This document shows, one piece after another, positions 13,513 through 26,600 of a stretch of 64,000 nt of DNA; the stretch's first letter is position 1; every line of letters starts with the position of its first letter. Below the pieces are notes generated by a model. The model ran no database searches. It was not told the origin of the DNA and worked only from the letters and a program-made list of their open reading frames with translations. Source of the DNA: Dastarcus helophoroides (Eukaryota > Arthropoda > Insecta > Coleoptera > Bothrideridae); assembly GCA_028583605.1 (NCBI GenBank), contig CM053327.1, forward strand, positions 24,229,629-24,293,628. Direction: 5' to 3'. A program made the position numbers and the translations under genes.

Positions 13513-16500
13513 GGGGAACTTGTACCTAGGACAGTTTTTTAGATATATATTTTTTATTGTGATTTGACGTACAGCACACAAATCATATTTGCATATTTTG
13601 AAATGTCAATTATTTGGGCACTCACCACCAAAATATCAGAAATGTATATTTCATACTTACATATATTTTAAAAGTTAAAAAAAATATTAAGTAAGGCCAA
13701 GGTACAACATACTCTATGTACCTGGGTCACTACTACGAAGTACCTAGGGCACATTGAGAATTTGTAATTTAAGCAAATTATTAAGTTTTCTTAACCAAAA
13801 TCGTTTTATTCAGTCTATTACAATATTTAACACAACACTTTAGATATTCTGAACAAAATTAATATAATACTCATAGTTTTTTTTTGCTTTTCCAACAAAA
13901 TATTTAAACAAAAACAACTAACTTTTAACCACTGTTTTGTCACAGCACAAACTTTAAAATTAGTAGGTACATAGACCTAGGTAGGTACATTTGAACATAT
14001 CACATAATATAAAATAGCAAATCAATATACCTATAATATAGCAAATAGAAAATAAAATATTTAAACAACTTTATAAATTATTATTTCTTTCTTAACTTTT
14101 TTATCAGTCATTAGGACTAGCTTTTATAAGAACACTATCAATATGTAGATATATTATTCAGCCTTAAGCATTTAGTAGAAATCCCAGTACTTCTGTATCT
14201 CTGGAACATAATAAATTTCTCTGTTCTTGTTAACTTTTTGCGGGGTTTTAATTTTTTGTATAATGCCACTCATCAGGTTCAAATTCAAATCCTCTTTTTC
14301 AGGCCATCTCCAGTTTTTAAGTGATTTTTGCATTGATTTCAGTTATACACCCTCTTCAGGGGGTGTATTACTGAAATCCGATAAAATAGTAACCTTCGTA
14401 TACAAATATAACATAGTCTCCAATATTGTAATTTTCTTTATTAACATGTTCAGCCTGCAGGTTCTCATCTTGGCTGTCATTGTCGGAGGCACCTTCAGAT
14501 GTGTCACTCGGTGAAGAGTTGGTAGAATCTTCACTGGTTTCTGTCTCGGATAGAATTCTTCTTTTTATCTTTTTTGAATCTGTTTTTATTCATAAACCTA
14601 TTTTTTTCCAAAAGATTGATGGACTCTGCTTGAATAAATTTAGTTGAAACATGTTTTTTAGCCTTTATATTTTTAACTTCTTGCTTTTCTGGTGTATGGG
14701 TCAAAATTCTGAATCTTCCTTTTTGTCTTCCTTTTCGTGTTTCTTTACGAGGTTCGGCTTTTGGGCGAGGGCGTATTATAGCCGGCGATATCAAAGGTGG
14801 TGATTTTCCATGTATAACTTCGAAACCTGAAGCAGTCGGCTGACTAAAAGGCATCTGATCAATTCTGGTGGGCGATTTTTCGATAAGTGGACGATCAGAA
14901 TAGGATGCGGGCATAAAATCAGCATCTGTGTAGATATTTTAAAGGATGGAAACCGGTTGAACTAAAACCTTTGCAAATATTGTTTGGTGTGAAGGCAAGA
15001 GAAAAAGCTTTTCCCACGAAGCCAGCAATATCATATATAGTTAATGGTTTTCCCACATGACCTGGAGACATTAGTAACTCGTTAGCCGCTGTAATAAAAT
15101 AAGTCTTGAAAGGCCCAAAAACTGACTTGTCTAGGGGTTGCATATGGTTACTAGTATGTGGATGTAGAGTAATAAGCTGTACACCATTATCTTTGGCCAT
15201 TTGTATTGCCGCTACTGAAATATGACTTTCATGATTGTCCATTATGAGAATAACAGGTCGTTCTTTGGTAGGCTTTGCATATTTGATAAAATGCTGGAGG
15301 AACATCACAAACATGGACCCGTTTGACCAACCGGATGGATTGTCGCCTGCAATACTGCCTTCAGGAGCTCCAGTTATCATAAAATCCTTAAAGTTTACAC
15401 GAGCCAATATCATCATGGGTGGAATAAAACCACCACCTGCATTATTAGCCGCTATCATTGTAACCGTCGTTCCTCTTTCAGGACTAGGCATTGACCCAAG
15501 AGGTGCTAATATCTTTGGAGTAACATGGACCGTGGCCAATCCAGTTTCGTCTAAATTCCAGATGTCAGTCGCTTTTATGTCAGAGGGAGGGAGTTGAGAA
15601 AGGACTTTCCTAAAATTGTCGAATGTTAAACTAACAGTATGTTTGCTTAACGCCGAAGAGCGAGCCAAAATAGTAGCTTCAGGCTTTCTCAAAGACAATT
15701 TGATTTGGTATCGCTTCCTAAATAATCGCTGTCAATAATCTCCAGCCATTTTGTTTGTATCCCAGCTCTTTGGGTACTTTTTTCCATTTGTTTTTGCAAA
15801 TTGGTATGCAAGTATTTTCACGGCTTCTAGAGTTAATCCAAATTGCAAATGTGCTGCGTCTTTAATATAGTCAACCAGACTATGCTCTTCGGTGCGATCA
15901 AAAACTTGATTAACTGCAAGGTTTTCGTGTAACTTGCTTACATCCTTATCTATTTCCAAACAGTGCTTTAAATGACAACGCAAAGTTGTTCTTGGCAATC
16001 CAAAATGTTTGGAAGCACCGAAAGTGGAGAATTTTTTCTCCTTAATCATTGTAATGGCATTTGTCAGATCATCCACATTGATAGGTGTCCTTTTCTTCTT
16101 CTCTTTACTTCTCGGCATGATTTCTGAAATAATAAAGATATTTGATTAGGAATATATTATAGTGCGTTAGTGTGTTAGTGTGAAATAATTTAATAAAATA
16201 TTCTCGCGGCCAAAGTACAACATCCAGATTGTACCTTAGCCACTGACCAAGGAACAACTGATCGACAGTGACTAAGGTGCAACACTACTGCAACTTCAAC
16301 AAAACGGTGGATTATAAATAGTTTAGAGGTTACGTATCTCGTAAGTTTTTTATTGTGTTAAATAAAAGAACCGATAGCATATAACAGTTAAGTGACTATT
16401 TTAAAACGTTTAAAACTATTAGACTTCAAAATATATTAGAAATACTTACTTTTTCGCCAAAAAAAGTTTTAAAGTCGATAACACCAAACACCAGCCTAAT

Positions 16501-16642
16501 GGCGGTATGTGACTAACTTCACATTCAATAGTCGGTAGTGACGTACCGAATACCATAAACAGTAGAATTTAGTATCGCGCGAATATTTGAAACGAGCCCA
16601 ATGGCCTAGGTACACATAGTGCCAAGGTTCAACAGGTTCTCC
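13513..16642 (-). mobile_element. pogo-type DNA transposon with TIRs and subterminal repeats
   Basis: A 3.1-kb element flanked by TA (13511-13512 and 16643-16644). Imperfect terminal inverted repeats read GGGGAACTTGTACCTAGGAC on the left and GGAGAACCTGTTGAACCTTG on the right (reverse strand). Between ends and gene lie many copies of a CCAAGGTACAAC-like word in both orientations: about 13697, 13719, 13740 and 13963 on the left, and 16209, 16231, 16247, 16273 and 16604 on the right. Such subterminal repeats commonly serve as transposase binding sites; that role is inferred here. The transposase gene (minus strand) fills the middle. Confidence 0.75.
14347..16118 (-). pseudogene. pogo/Tigger-like transposase, lightly damaged
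   Basis: Cut-and-paste DDE_1 transposase. The start at 16118 (MPRSKEKKK) leads into a psq-type helix-turn-helix (AITMIKEKKFSTFGASKHFG, about residues 20-40) that would bind the element ends. The catalytic core follows: WNLDETG (first Asp), LIMDNHESH (second Asp) and MQPLDKSVFGPFK (third Asp), so the triad is complete. The C-terminal part is acidic and Ser/Thr-rich and ends with GDYVIFVYEGYYFIGF. Lesions: an in-frame TGA at about 15732 after MAGDY, where relatives usually have Trp; a frameshift near 14930 after GFHPLK; and another near 14550. The three parts otherwise fit the family closely (128 + 259 + about 190 residues), so loss of function looks fairly recent. No host exon or domestication sign is seen. 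Confidence 0.85.
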
Positions 16643-16644
16643 TA

Positions 16645-17089
16645 TGTTGTAGGAATTATAAATTTTTTACAAAATTTGATTCTTTATTTTAAATTCCTTT
16701 GGTCTAATTGCTGATAAAAATTTAAGTGACAGTATTTTAGACACTGGAATATAGTACGATAGTTCATGGTTTGTTTTTTTACCAGATACATTTTTTATTT
16801 TAATTTTTATAATAGAATCTCAACAGCTTAACCTATAATGGCATCAAGCGTGGTAAATTTGTAGGTTCTCCATAGAAATACCAAAGCATTATTCAATAGT
16901 CAGATAATTTATAAATATTTACATTTTTCTAATTTGAATAAATTTTTAATGCAAAACATTTTTAATTTTTGAGTTGTTTACTTTTTTATAAGTTCAGTGC
17001 ACCCATAAATCATTTGGAGTACAACAAGTAGGAGGTATGGTATAACTACAAATATACACGATGACCTGTAGTTTTGGACGCAATTCTCT
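16645..17089. other. Intergenic, nothing recognised
   Basis: AT-rich spacer between the pogo-type element and a LINE fragment. No motif or repeat was identified. Confidence 0.5.
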
Positions 17090-17335
17090 GAAACAAACCT
17101 GACAGGGTAAAATTTCTAATGTTTATTCGTGCTATAAAAAAAGAGTCCTCATAAATGCATTCTTACTGTATCAAGGTGTACTGCACAGAAACTCGCTGTC
17201 TCCAGCTATGTTGAATGTCTTAAGATTGTTTCTTTGGAGCGTCAGACACATCAATTCTTGCAAACATTTTCCTCGCAAGTACTTGTAGAGGCAAGTGACG
17301 AACTATTAGCCAGTACTCCAGTGTCTGGAGAAACT
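17090..17335 (-). pseudogene. Diverged LINE-A C-terminal fragment
   Basis: On the minus strand the run TCTACAAGTACTTGCGAGG followed by ATGTTTGCAAGAATTG, and further on TGGAGACAGCGAGTTTCTGT, parallels the LINE-A 3' coding end at 6925-7035 (CTACAAGTACTATCATGGAA, TGGAGACAGTAAATTTCTGT). Order and spacing agree. It carries stops and is a short dead remnant of a related element. Confidence 0.6.
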
Positions 17336-17787
17336 TGGTAAAAGTTTTATTATCAATTAGACAGTTTGTTTATCTTTGAATGGAACCCAAAAGGTACATT
17401 TCAGAGCTGAGTTTCAAATATAGGAACAGTGCTCTATTTTTATTCTAACTTGTGCTTTATAAAGGGTAAGCAACTGATGGAAAGTGTAGTATTTCTCGTT
17501 TTAAAAAAGCGCACCCAGCTTTTGATGAGCGCATTTGGCAATACCATCATGGTTCTCTTTTAGGGTGATCTCGAGATCAGCACTAATTCGTCTAATGTGG
17601 TTGGTTCTCTTACCCCATTCAAAGCAGATTTGTCGCAGAAAAATAAATGACATTAGAGGATCGTCATCTGCGAGAGGATTGGAATTTAAAGCTGAAAGAG
17701 ATATTATGAGATTAATCCAGTTAAAGTGAAACAGTTAAAGGCATGTAAAATAAATGAATGATGGCAGGTAGTAAAAAAATACTTATT

Positions 17788-17927
17788 TGGGTTCCAACAC
17801 AAAAAAGAAGAAAGGGGCGCTCAAGAAGAACGTGAGAAGATGGTGTTCGAAATGCTATGGTTGAGAGAAATCTACAGGATAAAAATTGGAGAAACCGGAA
17901 AGATGGGAAACCAGGATGCGAGTAACG
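17788..17927 (+). pseudogene. RTE-type LINE 3' coding tail
   Basis: The plus strand encodes WVPTQKRRKGRSRRT, one stop, then EDGVRNAMVERNLQD and WRNRKDGKPG. The Gly-Arg-rich block followed by a Trp/Arg-rich end is the usual C-terminus of RTE-clade reverse transcriptases (G(R)RxRGRPxxxWxDxV...W.dR). Only this tail survives. Flanks 17336-17787 and 17928-18269 hold nothing else recognisable. Confidence 0.6.
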
Positions 17928-18261
17928 ACTGCTGTAGTTGTAGTAAATTGCAATATAGATAGACAAGTAGAGGTATATGTAACAAAAACAAAGCAGAAGA
18001 CAAAGCAAGTTTTCATAGTAGCCCTTCTACTCCAAAAGAGATCCGTCGACGACGATTTGATTTGCCCGACTTTGTAGAGTGAGTCAAACGTATTAGAATA
18101 GAACCAGCAAGAAATATATGATAAAAATGAAATACAAAAAACTGCCGATAGTTTCTTCTACAGTATACGGCACTCTTTACTCCTTTGTATTGCTTTTACT
18201 GATCTAAAATATAACTGTAACAAATTTCAACATGACTGAACGTTTCGTTTCTAAATTATAC

Positions 18262-18285
18262 CAACTGGATTCTGGATTCTGGATT
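18262..18285. repeat. Short GGATTCT tandem tail of the flanking LINE
   Basis: About three copies of GGATTCT lie directly after the 3' end of the minus-strand LINE at 18.3-19.6 kb. A short-unit tail in place of poly(A) is known in several non-LTR clades and fits this position. Confidence 0.5.
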
Positions 18286-18289
18286 CGTT

Positions 18290-19635
18290 GTGGGTTGCCT
18301 AAAAATTTAGGCCAGCACTTAGGCCACCCTTTCTGGGCCCATTGTGCTATCCCCTTGATTGAGGTGTCCTTGGTCATTCATTCAGCCACCCAACCTTGTT
18401 GAGAAACTGAAGAACATCCCTTGGATGCGCCTCTCTCAAACTGGCCACACTAGGCCAGAAGTCCCCCAGCGTGGATCCTCTGATTGATGCTAGTGCCGGG
18501 CAGTGACACATCACGTGCTCGACACTCCCATCTTCTTCTAAACACCCTCTGCAGCTCGGGTCGTTTATGATTCCCATTCTGTGGAGGTGTTTGTTTAATC
18601 GACAGTGACCTGTCCATATCCCTACAAGTTTCCTGAGATTATTCCTTGAGAGTTGTAGGCATAGTTTTTCCCTTTCCCTGCACGGCATTCTAATGAATGC
18701 GTGAGTTTGTCGGCATGTTGTTATTGATGCCCATAAGGCTTTGTGTTTACGATAAGTTTCTTCGTTAAGTAGGGATCTTACGGTTGATCTTGCCAGGGGA
18801 AGGGTTGGTTCTGGTCCAACGAATTGTCCCTTCGAACCCTTCCTCGCCAGTTTGTCAGCGCGTTCGTTTCTCTCTTTCCCAGAATGTCCTTTGATCCATA
18901 TTAGATCAATTGCATTCTCTTGTAATAGACGTTCTAGAGCTAGGTGACAATTCCATACCAGCACTGAGTTTGTTTTCACATTCCTCAGGGCCTTAAGGGT
19001 TGCCTGGCTGTCCGTCTTTATTTGGATATATTTTCCTGTAATGTTCAGTTGCGTCATTTGTTCGGCGCTATATAAAATTCCCAACATCTCCGCTTGAAAG
19101 ATTGTTGAGCATTTATCTAGCTTAATACTTACACTTAGGTTCAGGTCTTCCGAGAAGATTCCTGTTTGCAAACGGAGAGCAGAAGCCTGTGCCGCCCCTC
19201 AAGAAATATGTCGAGAGGTGGCAGGCACAAGATCGCCTCCATTGCTACTGTTGGAGTGGATTTCATTGCTCCTATCACTGCCAGACACGCTAGTCTCTGG
19301 ATGTGATTTAGCTTTTGTTTTATAGTGGTGCACTTTGTCTTTGGCCACCAAACTATAACTCCGTAGCTTACAATTGGTCTGATGACTGCCGTGTATTGCC
19401 AAAAGGTCATCTTAGGGGATAACCCCCAAGACCTCCCGATGGCCCCACGGCATTGCCAGAAGATCTTGTAAGCTTTGTTTAATTTATTTTCAATGTGGTA
19501 CTTCCAGCTCAGTTTGCTGTCAAGTTCAATACCAAGGTATTTCACTCGATTTGACAACCCGAGTTGGGTTCCCATGAGTTTGGGAAATTTTAGTCGCGCT
19601 AAAATTATTACCAACAACAATTAAAAAAATATTTT
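18290..19635 (-). pseudogene. RNase H-bearing LINE (I/LOA-like), internally deleted
   Basis: The minus strand codes for the end of a non-LTR reverse transcriptase (VKYLGIELDSKLSWKYHI, RPIVSYGVIVWW; 19141-19620) and, in another frame, an RNase H domain plus C-terminus (18374-19171). RNase H marks seen are FQAEMLGI (Glu), IKTDSQATLKAL (Asp) and WIKGHSGKERNERADKLA (Asp). The expected opening Asp block (FTDGSK type) is missing because an internal deletion near 19150-19170 joins the thumb region directly to SEDLNLSVSIKLDKC. A zinc-finger-like end CRGC...EHVMCHC closes the protein at about residue 225. The 265-residue C-terminal frame is open, but the element lacks its N-terminal half and cannot move by itself. 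RNase H in the ORF points to the I/LOA group rather than R1 or RTE. Confidence 0.85.
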
Positions 19636-19639
19636 GAAG

Positions 19640-21880
19640 GCCTTCTAAACGAGGCACTTTTGGACAAAGCTATTTTTCTAATTCGGTTCTATTTGATCAC
19701 AGGAAGTTGTAGTTAAGCTGGGTTTCATTACCTTCCGGACATCATGTATAATGTTGCAAAAGTCTCAACGTATTTTTTCTTTCCTGACTAATGGAGCACA
19801 TGGGCATTCAGCAATATCGGTGTTTCCATAAAGGCCAGAATTATTCAATGTGTACAACTGATTTTTTTTATTTTGTGCCAACTAAAAAAAAATTTCAAGC
19901 ATCTTTTTACAAACAAATCCGGAATTTAGCAATGGATGAGCCTAATATGCTCCTGTAGCACTTAACAGTAGGAGGCAGAAATAAAGATGGAAATGTATTG
20001 CCGCTCTTAACGAGGATAACTACTAATTATTGGTAAAAATTCTACTTTTCAGCAAATTTAAAAATCTTATTTTGTCAATAGTCTCCAAATATTATACGGG
20101 CTATGCAGTGTTTCCAGATTGACTGCTGCGAGTGGAATGTGCTTGAAAGATACCGTAACCATGTCATTATTTAAATTTATATTATTATATTACAAAACTG
20201 GAAACGTCAGCCGAGTGATGAAACTTGCTCGTTTACGTATTTGGTTTCATATTAACGCACTTTGTGTAGATTTGAGACTAATTTCAGTTACAAACTAATA
20301 TGTTAATACACATTGCAGAATCTTATCAACTGGTAATATTTGTGTTAATTAAACTAGTGCATTAGTCAGTTTGAAGAGAAATTCCACTGGCAAAGGGCTT
20401 TTGATTCTAAACTGCACTGTGCATCATTGATTTCGTAAAGCCTTTGCCGCTTCGATACAACCTATTAACTCTACTTCTTGGTATGTACACTACTAATTGA
20501 AAGGTTGTTTCCGAAAATTAGAAAAACCAGTGTTATCATTTTATATGTATATTAAATTCAGAAGACACATTCAAACAATCACCAAGGGAGCGCTAAAATA
20601 CTTAACTACCACCTATAATTCTGCTCGAGGCATATTTATGTATGACATTACGACGTCATTTTGGTAAAACGTCCAATCCCCAAGACCCAGACCGAATTCG
20701 TGATCAATTACCAGGTTCCCTCGCCTACAATAATGTAGCGTTGAGTTATTGACAGATTCGGAAAGAAAATTGATGTTCTATCTAGAGCCGAAAGCGGCGA
20801 AACGACTCCAGACTATCATCGTATGTGTTTCCATATCATAATCAAATATATGACCCTCCCGCTCAATACACTATACACGAGCAAACACGTTATTTTAAAC
20901 GATATTCCAAGAAAATGGGCGCGCGCTCAACAAGTCCTCAGATTCAATTCCATATTTATGAGCGGATGGGTTTGTTGCTTACATCCAGTGTAAGAAATGT
21001 GCCACCACTTTAACAAACCTTCGGTTTCAAGGCGATAAAAGTAATAGAAACGATATAGAATCGAGCATTTATTTTACGGAAATGTATTGCGCTTTTAGGA
21101 GCTCGTATTTTGGTTCAAAAGAAACTGTTTTCCTTTCAAAACTCAAACAAATATAAATAATGTTAAAAGGGTATTTTTCTACCAAGCGCGGAATCGTCGA
21201 CTTCCCCCCCTGCAACAGTCACATTCCAATGTTTTATTCTACGCTCTAAATGTGCGCGGAACCTATTATTTAAGGTGAATGTGAATAAAAAAACGTTTTG
21301 GAAGTTGCCGACAATACGTTTGAGCATTCTAGTAAATTTAAGCACTAATAGATTGGACATCAGCAGATTTAAGCAACTTGACTCAGTTGTCATTTTGACT
21401 ATGAGGAATGCGGGTCTTTTTCTATCTTAATTATCTTGTTTTTTGTCGTTTTTATTCCAGAAGTATTTTGTCTTTGGTATGGTTGATATATTAAGATACC
21501 GCACTTTTACTATTTTGGATTTTGGTGTTTTATTCCATAGTCAGCAAATAAGCTTCTTCCCTAGTGTGGTTCACCTGCTAAGTTCTTCTGTATTGACTAC
21601 ATTCCCCTGCCATTATTTTTTGTGCCACTTTCACTTTGGGTTACAGAACTCATTTTAAACTTGGTTTTGGCCTAGAGATGAATGATGTTCATCAATATTC
21701 ATCGAACTCTTACCTAATCAAAAATTTTAACTATTTTATTTTTAAATTAAACTAACCAACAAACTGAAGAAATATGACTCAATAGTCGAAGGGAAAATCA
21801 AGAGTTGCTGCAAAAAATCAAGGACTGTATACAACAGCCCGCAGAAGAAATTATAGGAAAACGGAAAGTTAACACTAATG
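19640..21880. other. Intergenic, no gene recognised
   Basis: Mixed AT-rich sequence. Small open frames at 20825-21013 and 21163-21393 show no family resemblance. Nothing else supported. Confidence 0.5.
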
Positions 21881-23690
21881 CAAGAAACAACACTAAACCA
21901 TGATTCTGTCAGGAAGTCAAGGAACTAGCAGAACAAAAAAAAGTTTTCTGTCCTACAAAAACAAATCAACAGAAAAACAACATAAAGCATACATACAAAT
22001 AAGAAATGCAGCAAACTGAAGAATAAAAGCAATTAAAAGGAAATACTGGGCTAAATTTACCAGCTACATGGAACACGTTATGTATGGCGTACGAAGAAAA
22101 GTATGGAAAATGCTAAAAAATAGAAAAAAGCTCATAAACGAGTATGTACAAACCAAGGACGTATGCATAGACACATGAAAAGAATACTTTAGAAGACTAT
22201 GTAACCCCGAAGAAGCACCAGGACTACAAAACAGCGGCAGGCGCAATAATAACAGAAGACGAGGTAAAAGCGAAACTGAAAAGCTTGAAAAACAAAAAAG
22301 CACCTGGAACAGACGATATACCAAATGAATTTTTGAAATACGGTGGATAAGAGTTTGTTGAAAATACAACAATACTGTTTAATAAAATTCTATGCTCATC
22401 AGACTGGCATGAGAGTATTACAATCTCAATTTTCAGGAAGGGGCAAAGGACTCGCTTAGAGAATTACAGAGGAATAACAGTATTAAACGCCACGCTAAAG
22501 TTATTCACTGGAATACTGAAAGACAAACTGGAAAAACAAATAGAGAACAAATAAGAGCAACAAGCGTTTAGAAAAGGAAGGTCGACAACAGATGCCATAT
22601 TTATTATTAAAGAGATAAAAGAAAAGTCAATAGAACTAAACACCCCAGCATACATCGCCTTGGTAGACTTAACCAAGGCATTTGATAAAGTACGCTTGGA
22701 AGACATGATAAAAATATTGAAAGAAAAGAAGACACCAGCCAATATCGTCAGAGTCATTCTCAACCTCAATATTCACGACACAACGAAGATAGAGCGGGGA
22801 AACAAACATCAGAAACCATTCCGATTCTAGAAGGAATTAGACAAGGAGATAGCCTCAGTCCATTTTAATGGATAAAATAATCGAAGAAGTAACCTCATTA
22901 AAACTGGGATACAGGATGAATAAAAATAGAATCAACATGCTATGTTATGCAGATGATGCAGAAATTATCGCACAGACAGAAGACAACCTACAGCGACAGC
23001 TTTTTAAATTCCATCAAATAAGCAAACAACTTAATATGGAAATATTCACTGATAAAACTAAAGGTATGACCATCGCAAAAGACCTCATCAGATGTAAACT
23101 CGTCATTGAAAGTCATCCCATAGAGTGAGTTAGCCAATTTAAATAGCTCGGTGTTAATCTCTCGAGTGGACATAACTCTGTAAACGACTAAAGAAGTCAA
23201 ATCAACAAAACAGCCGCAATATCAGGATGCCTACGAGAGACCATTTGGAACAATTAACCTATGCGCCCAGACAACAAGATAAAAATAAACAAAACATGTA
23301 CAAGATCAATCGTGAGATACGGAATAGAGGCACCAGAAGAAACCAACAAGACCAAGAGTATGCTGAGAGTAGCGGAAATGAAAACTTTAAGAACTACAGC
23401 AGGAAAGACCAGAAGAGACAGAGTAAGAAATATACAGATTAGAGAGCATGATATCGTGCGACGGGGTAGACAAAGAAGGAAATCATGATACGCTCACGTA
23501 AGTAGAATGAGAGAAGAACGATTACCACGTATTGTACTGGAAAGACAACCAAACAGGCACCCGTCCCCCGGAAGACCACCTAAAAGATGGAAGGATATTT
23601 GGCAGTCAATATCCCAGGAACTACAACAGAGGCATAATTAGAATTAACAAATCGCAAGATCTCTAAACACAAGAAGAACAAATTGAACTA
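21880..23690 (+). pseudogene. RTE-like LINE, degenerate
   Basis: Plus-strand relic of a non-LTR reverse transcriptase. Blocks in order: KRKYWAKFTSYMEH linker, KNKKAPGTDDIPNEFLKYGG (about 22291), ENYRGITVLNATLKLF (about 22459), IALVDLTKAFDKVRLEDMI (about 22655, box A Asp present), and CYADDAEIIAQTEDN (about 22942, catalytic YADD intact), then a C-terminus SPGRPPKRWKDIWQSISQEL near 23565. The KAPGTDDIPNEFLK wording and GRPPKRW end fit the RTE clade. Many stops and frameshifts, and a deletion after the QGDSLSP-like block at about 22850, disable it. No endonuclease domain remains. Confidence 0.8.
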
Positions 23691-26600
23691 ATAACACTTT
23701 TTACCTTTATATGATACCAAGTAATTAGTTTCGCTATCGCTTTAAATGCATCATGTTTTAAAAGAAAAATTTGCGCGAAATTTAAAATAAATTTGAATTA
23801 AAACATTATAAATTTAATTCAAAAACTGGTCAAATATTTTGAGGTTTAACTCGCAATTTCTTGAAAAAATCAATATGTCTTGTGAAAAAAAGTTAATAAT
23901 CATTTCGCGTAAAAAGAGTGCATTCTTCTATCATTTTGGCTGTACCATTGGATTATTTAGTTATAGTCACTCTTCTTCATTTTAATGAAGCAGCACTTTT
24001 TGGGATCTTGATTGTGTCGTTAGCTTTTTTACATTGTGTTGCATACTACATGTTTAAAGAAAATTTGACCATATTATTACATTATTTAGTTATGATCGCC
24101 TTTTCAAATTTTTGTTTGTTTATACTCGTAATGTATTTCATTGTGATTGCTCTTAGAATGTTAATTAATACATTATGAATTTATCATATACTTCTCGTAT
24201 GATTACCTTGTTTATCGGTAATTGTTGCTGGTATTTTCTTTTAAATTTTAATTAAGATTATTGAAGTTTAATAGATTGAGTTTTAGGTAGATGTATAGAA
24301 TGAAGGAGACTAGAGTTGTCATATCGAGTTGTGGCCTGCATTAAGCTCAAGCTGACTAGCCCAGATACATCCTTGGTAGGTTGCAAATAGACAACCGTCA
24401 TTCTACTTACACCTGTTTTCTACGTATTCCATTAGAAGAGTCTAGCTCCTTGCATTAGATGAAATTTAGTATTAGTACTGCGCAGGTCAGTAAAATGAGT
24501 TATTACTGGAGCTACAAAACCTACACTGCAACATTTGCTGCCAATTCTCAAGATATCAAAGGAAAAACTTATTTATGAACTTTTTAAAAGAACCACAGTG
24601 TTTTTACAGCGCTTTAGACTTTCTACTGAAATTGAATTAGGCCACCGCGAAGGCTCCCTCAAAATTTTCCATCACAGCAACATTTCTAAAATGCAAATTA
24701 AATTTGGTCACAATTGTCTTAGCCATATGGAACGATAAACGAAGTAAATGGCTGCACAACAAGTAAAAGGCTTGTTTATTGTTGTGCAGCCGTAATAACC
24801 ATTTTTCAGCGGGACTGAGCAAAACGTTTTAGCTCGAACGAAGTGCAGAGCGTTTTCTAATTGTTTACCGCCCGGATAAACTTTATATAAGAATCCGAAA
24901 CTGAAATTTACTATCAGTGCCGGTTTGTTTGCCTCCGTTCGGATGAGCGTGACACAAATACGAGCCGGGACATGTCCTTGATGTTGGAATATCGTCTGCA
25001 TCCGACACAAAATACTGCCAGACGTGAGGAAAGCAGCGTTTCTTTAATCATGGAAATCTTTCCATCTTGTCGTGTGTCAAATTAACGCCTGCGGAAAGCA
25101 TTCCTAAATTCTTCAAAGACATTACGCGGCCATGAAAAGGAGGAGTAAATTGCTAATAATATTTTCAAAGGCATTCATGTTAGGCAGACTGTTTAATTTT
25201 CTCTTTGCTAATGAAATTTAATTCTTTTGTATGCCAAGAGACATTCGTTCGAGAATGACTTTGACGATTTTATCTGCTTCAGAGACATCAGCTAAATATG
25301 CCTCGGGAATATTTTTTGTAGTTCGTTTCATCGCTCGGTCGTTTTCAGAGAACTGACCACGTTATTAGAAATACGTACTTTTTACAACTATTTCTATTCG
25401 GCTAATTCACATCCAGACAGAAGCACTGTTTATTACATTTATCTCACCAAAGCCTGAATGAAAACCATATGTCTAGACTAAGGTAAAAATGTCACCATGC
25501 AGACTGAATTTTTTTCGATTTAAATTAAAATGTCTAAAAAAACAAAACATACAATTTTGAGAAGAATTTGAAGACTAGACAATATTTTTTGATTTTTGTA
25601 CAGAAAGTTATGTTTTGTCAACACTTTGATTTTAACTTCGAAATTTAGACTTCAACTATTAAGATTTTACTTTAAAAAAATTAACATTAAATTACCTGTT
25701 AAAAGACGAAAATTTAAGCTTTAAAGCAAAAAATCGACTTTCGTGTTGGGAATGAGTAGGTTTAAAGTAAATAATTTGACTTCCACGTTGCAATATTGTG
25801 GAAAAAACGCCCAAAATCACAAAGAATCACTGTTCGCAAAAAAATTTACGTTCCTCAAGTCTGTTTGAAAAGAGTGAAGTACGTTTCGTGGTTGCGAAGG
25901 ATTAGATACTTTCACTGGTTTGCTTCTTGAATTACACAGTCATTGCTAGTACTTTGCAAGTTAATTTTTGAATATTAAAATTGGGTACGTTCCACAATTA
26001 TAATTGTTGCTCTTTCCAACACTAAAAGTTTAATACATTTCTGAACCAGAGTATTGTTGTTGTAGTAACAGTGATATGGTTATATTAAAGAAAAGAAAAA
26101 AGTAATTAACAAACCAACAACTGCTTGAAAAAATATATTACGAAAAACGGAAGAGAAAGGAGCGGAGAGAAGGAGAAACTATAAAAAAAAGTGAAAGGTC
26201 TTCAAGTAAATCACAACTACTGGAACGAACTGTCCTTTGAGTTACAAACCTCGAGTCATGTAAAAACTGGAATGATTTGGTTCTCCGACTTGTTCTGATA
26301 AAACTCGTTTGAAAGTAAATTAATAATAAGCAGTGTTTCAAGAGGCCTGGCGTTCTTTTTATTAAGGTTGCGTTCCGGTGATAAGAACTTATTTCCCAAA
26401 TGCGTAGTTAAGCTTTCTCATTTATTGGCTGGCAGCATCTGCGGAAATGTATTAATTAAAAATGAATAAGTTTCATTATAAAGCGATTGCCCAGGGGTGC
26501 AGTTTCAATTTCAACCAAATTTTATATCATTATCAAGTCAAACAAAGGCCGGTCCATTGGCTCTCGCGAGCGATGGAACAAATAATCGAGATGAAATATG

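Noticed and set aside
15235..15597. 120-codon plus-strand frame
   Set aside because: It lies antisense within the pogo-type transposase core, whose family motifs are clear on the minus strand.
22064..22769. Two minus-strand frames of about 100 codons
   Set aside because: Both are antisense to the RTE-like reverse transcriptase, whose motifs are on the plus strand.
23918..24178. Hydrophobic 86-codon frame as a possible membrane protein
   Set aside because: Hydrophobicity follows from T-rich codons; no start context, family or neighbouring exon supports it.
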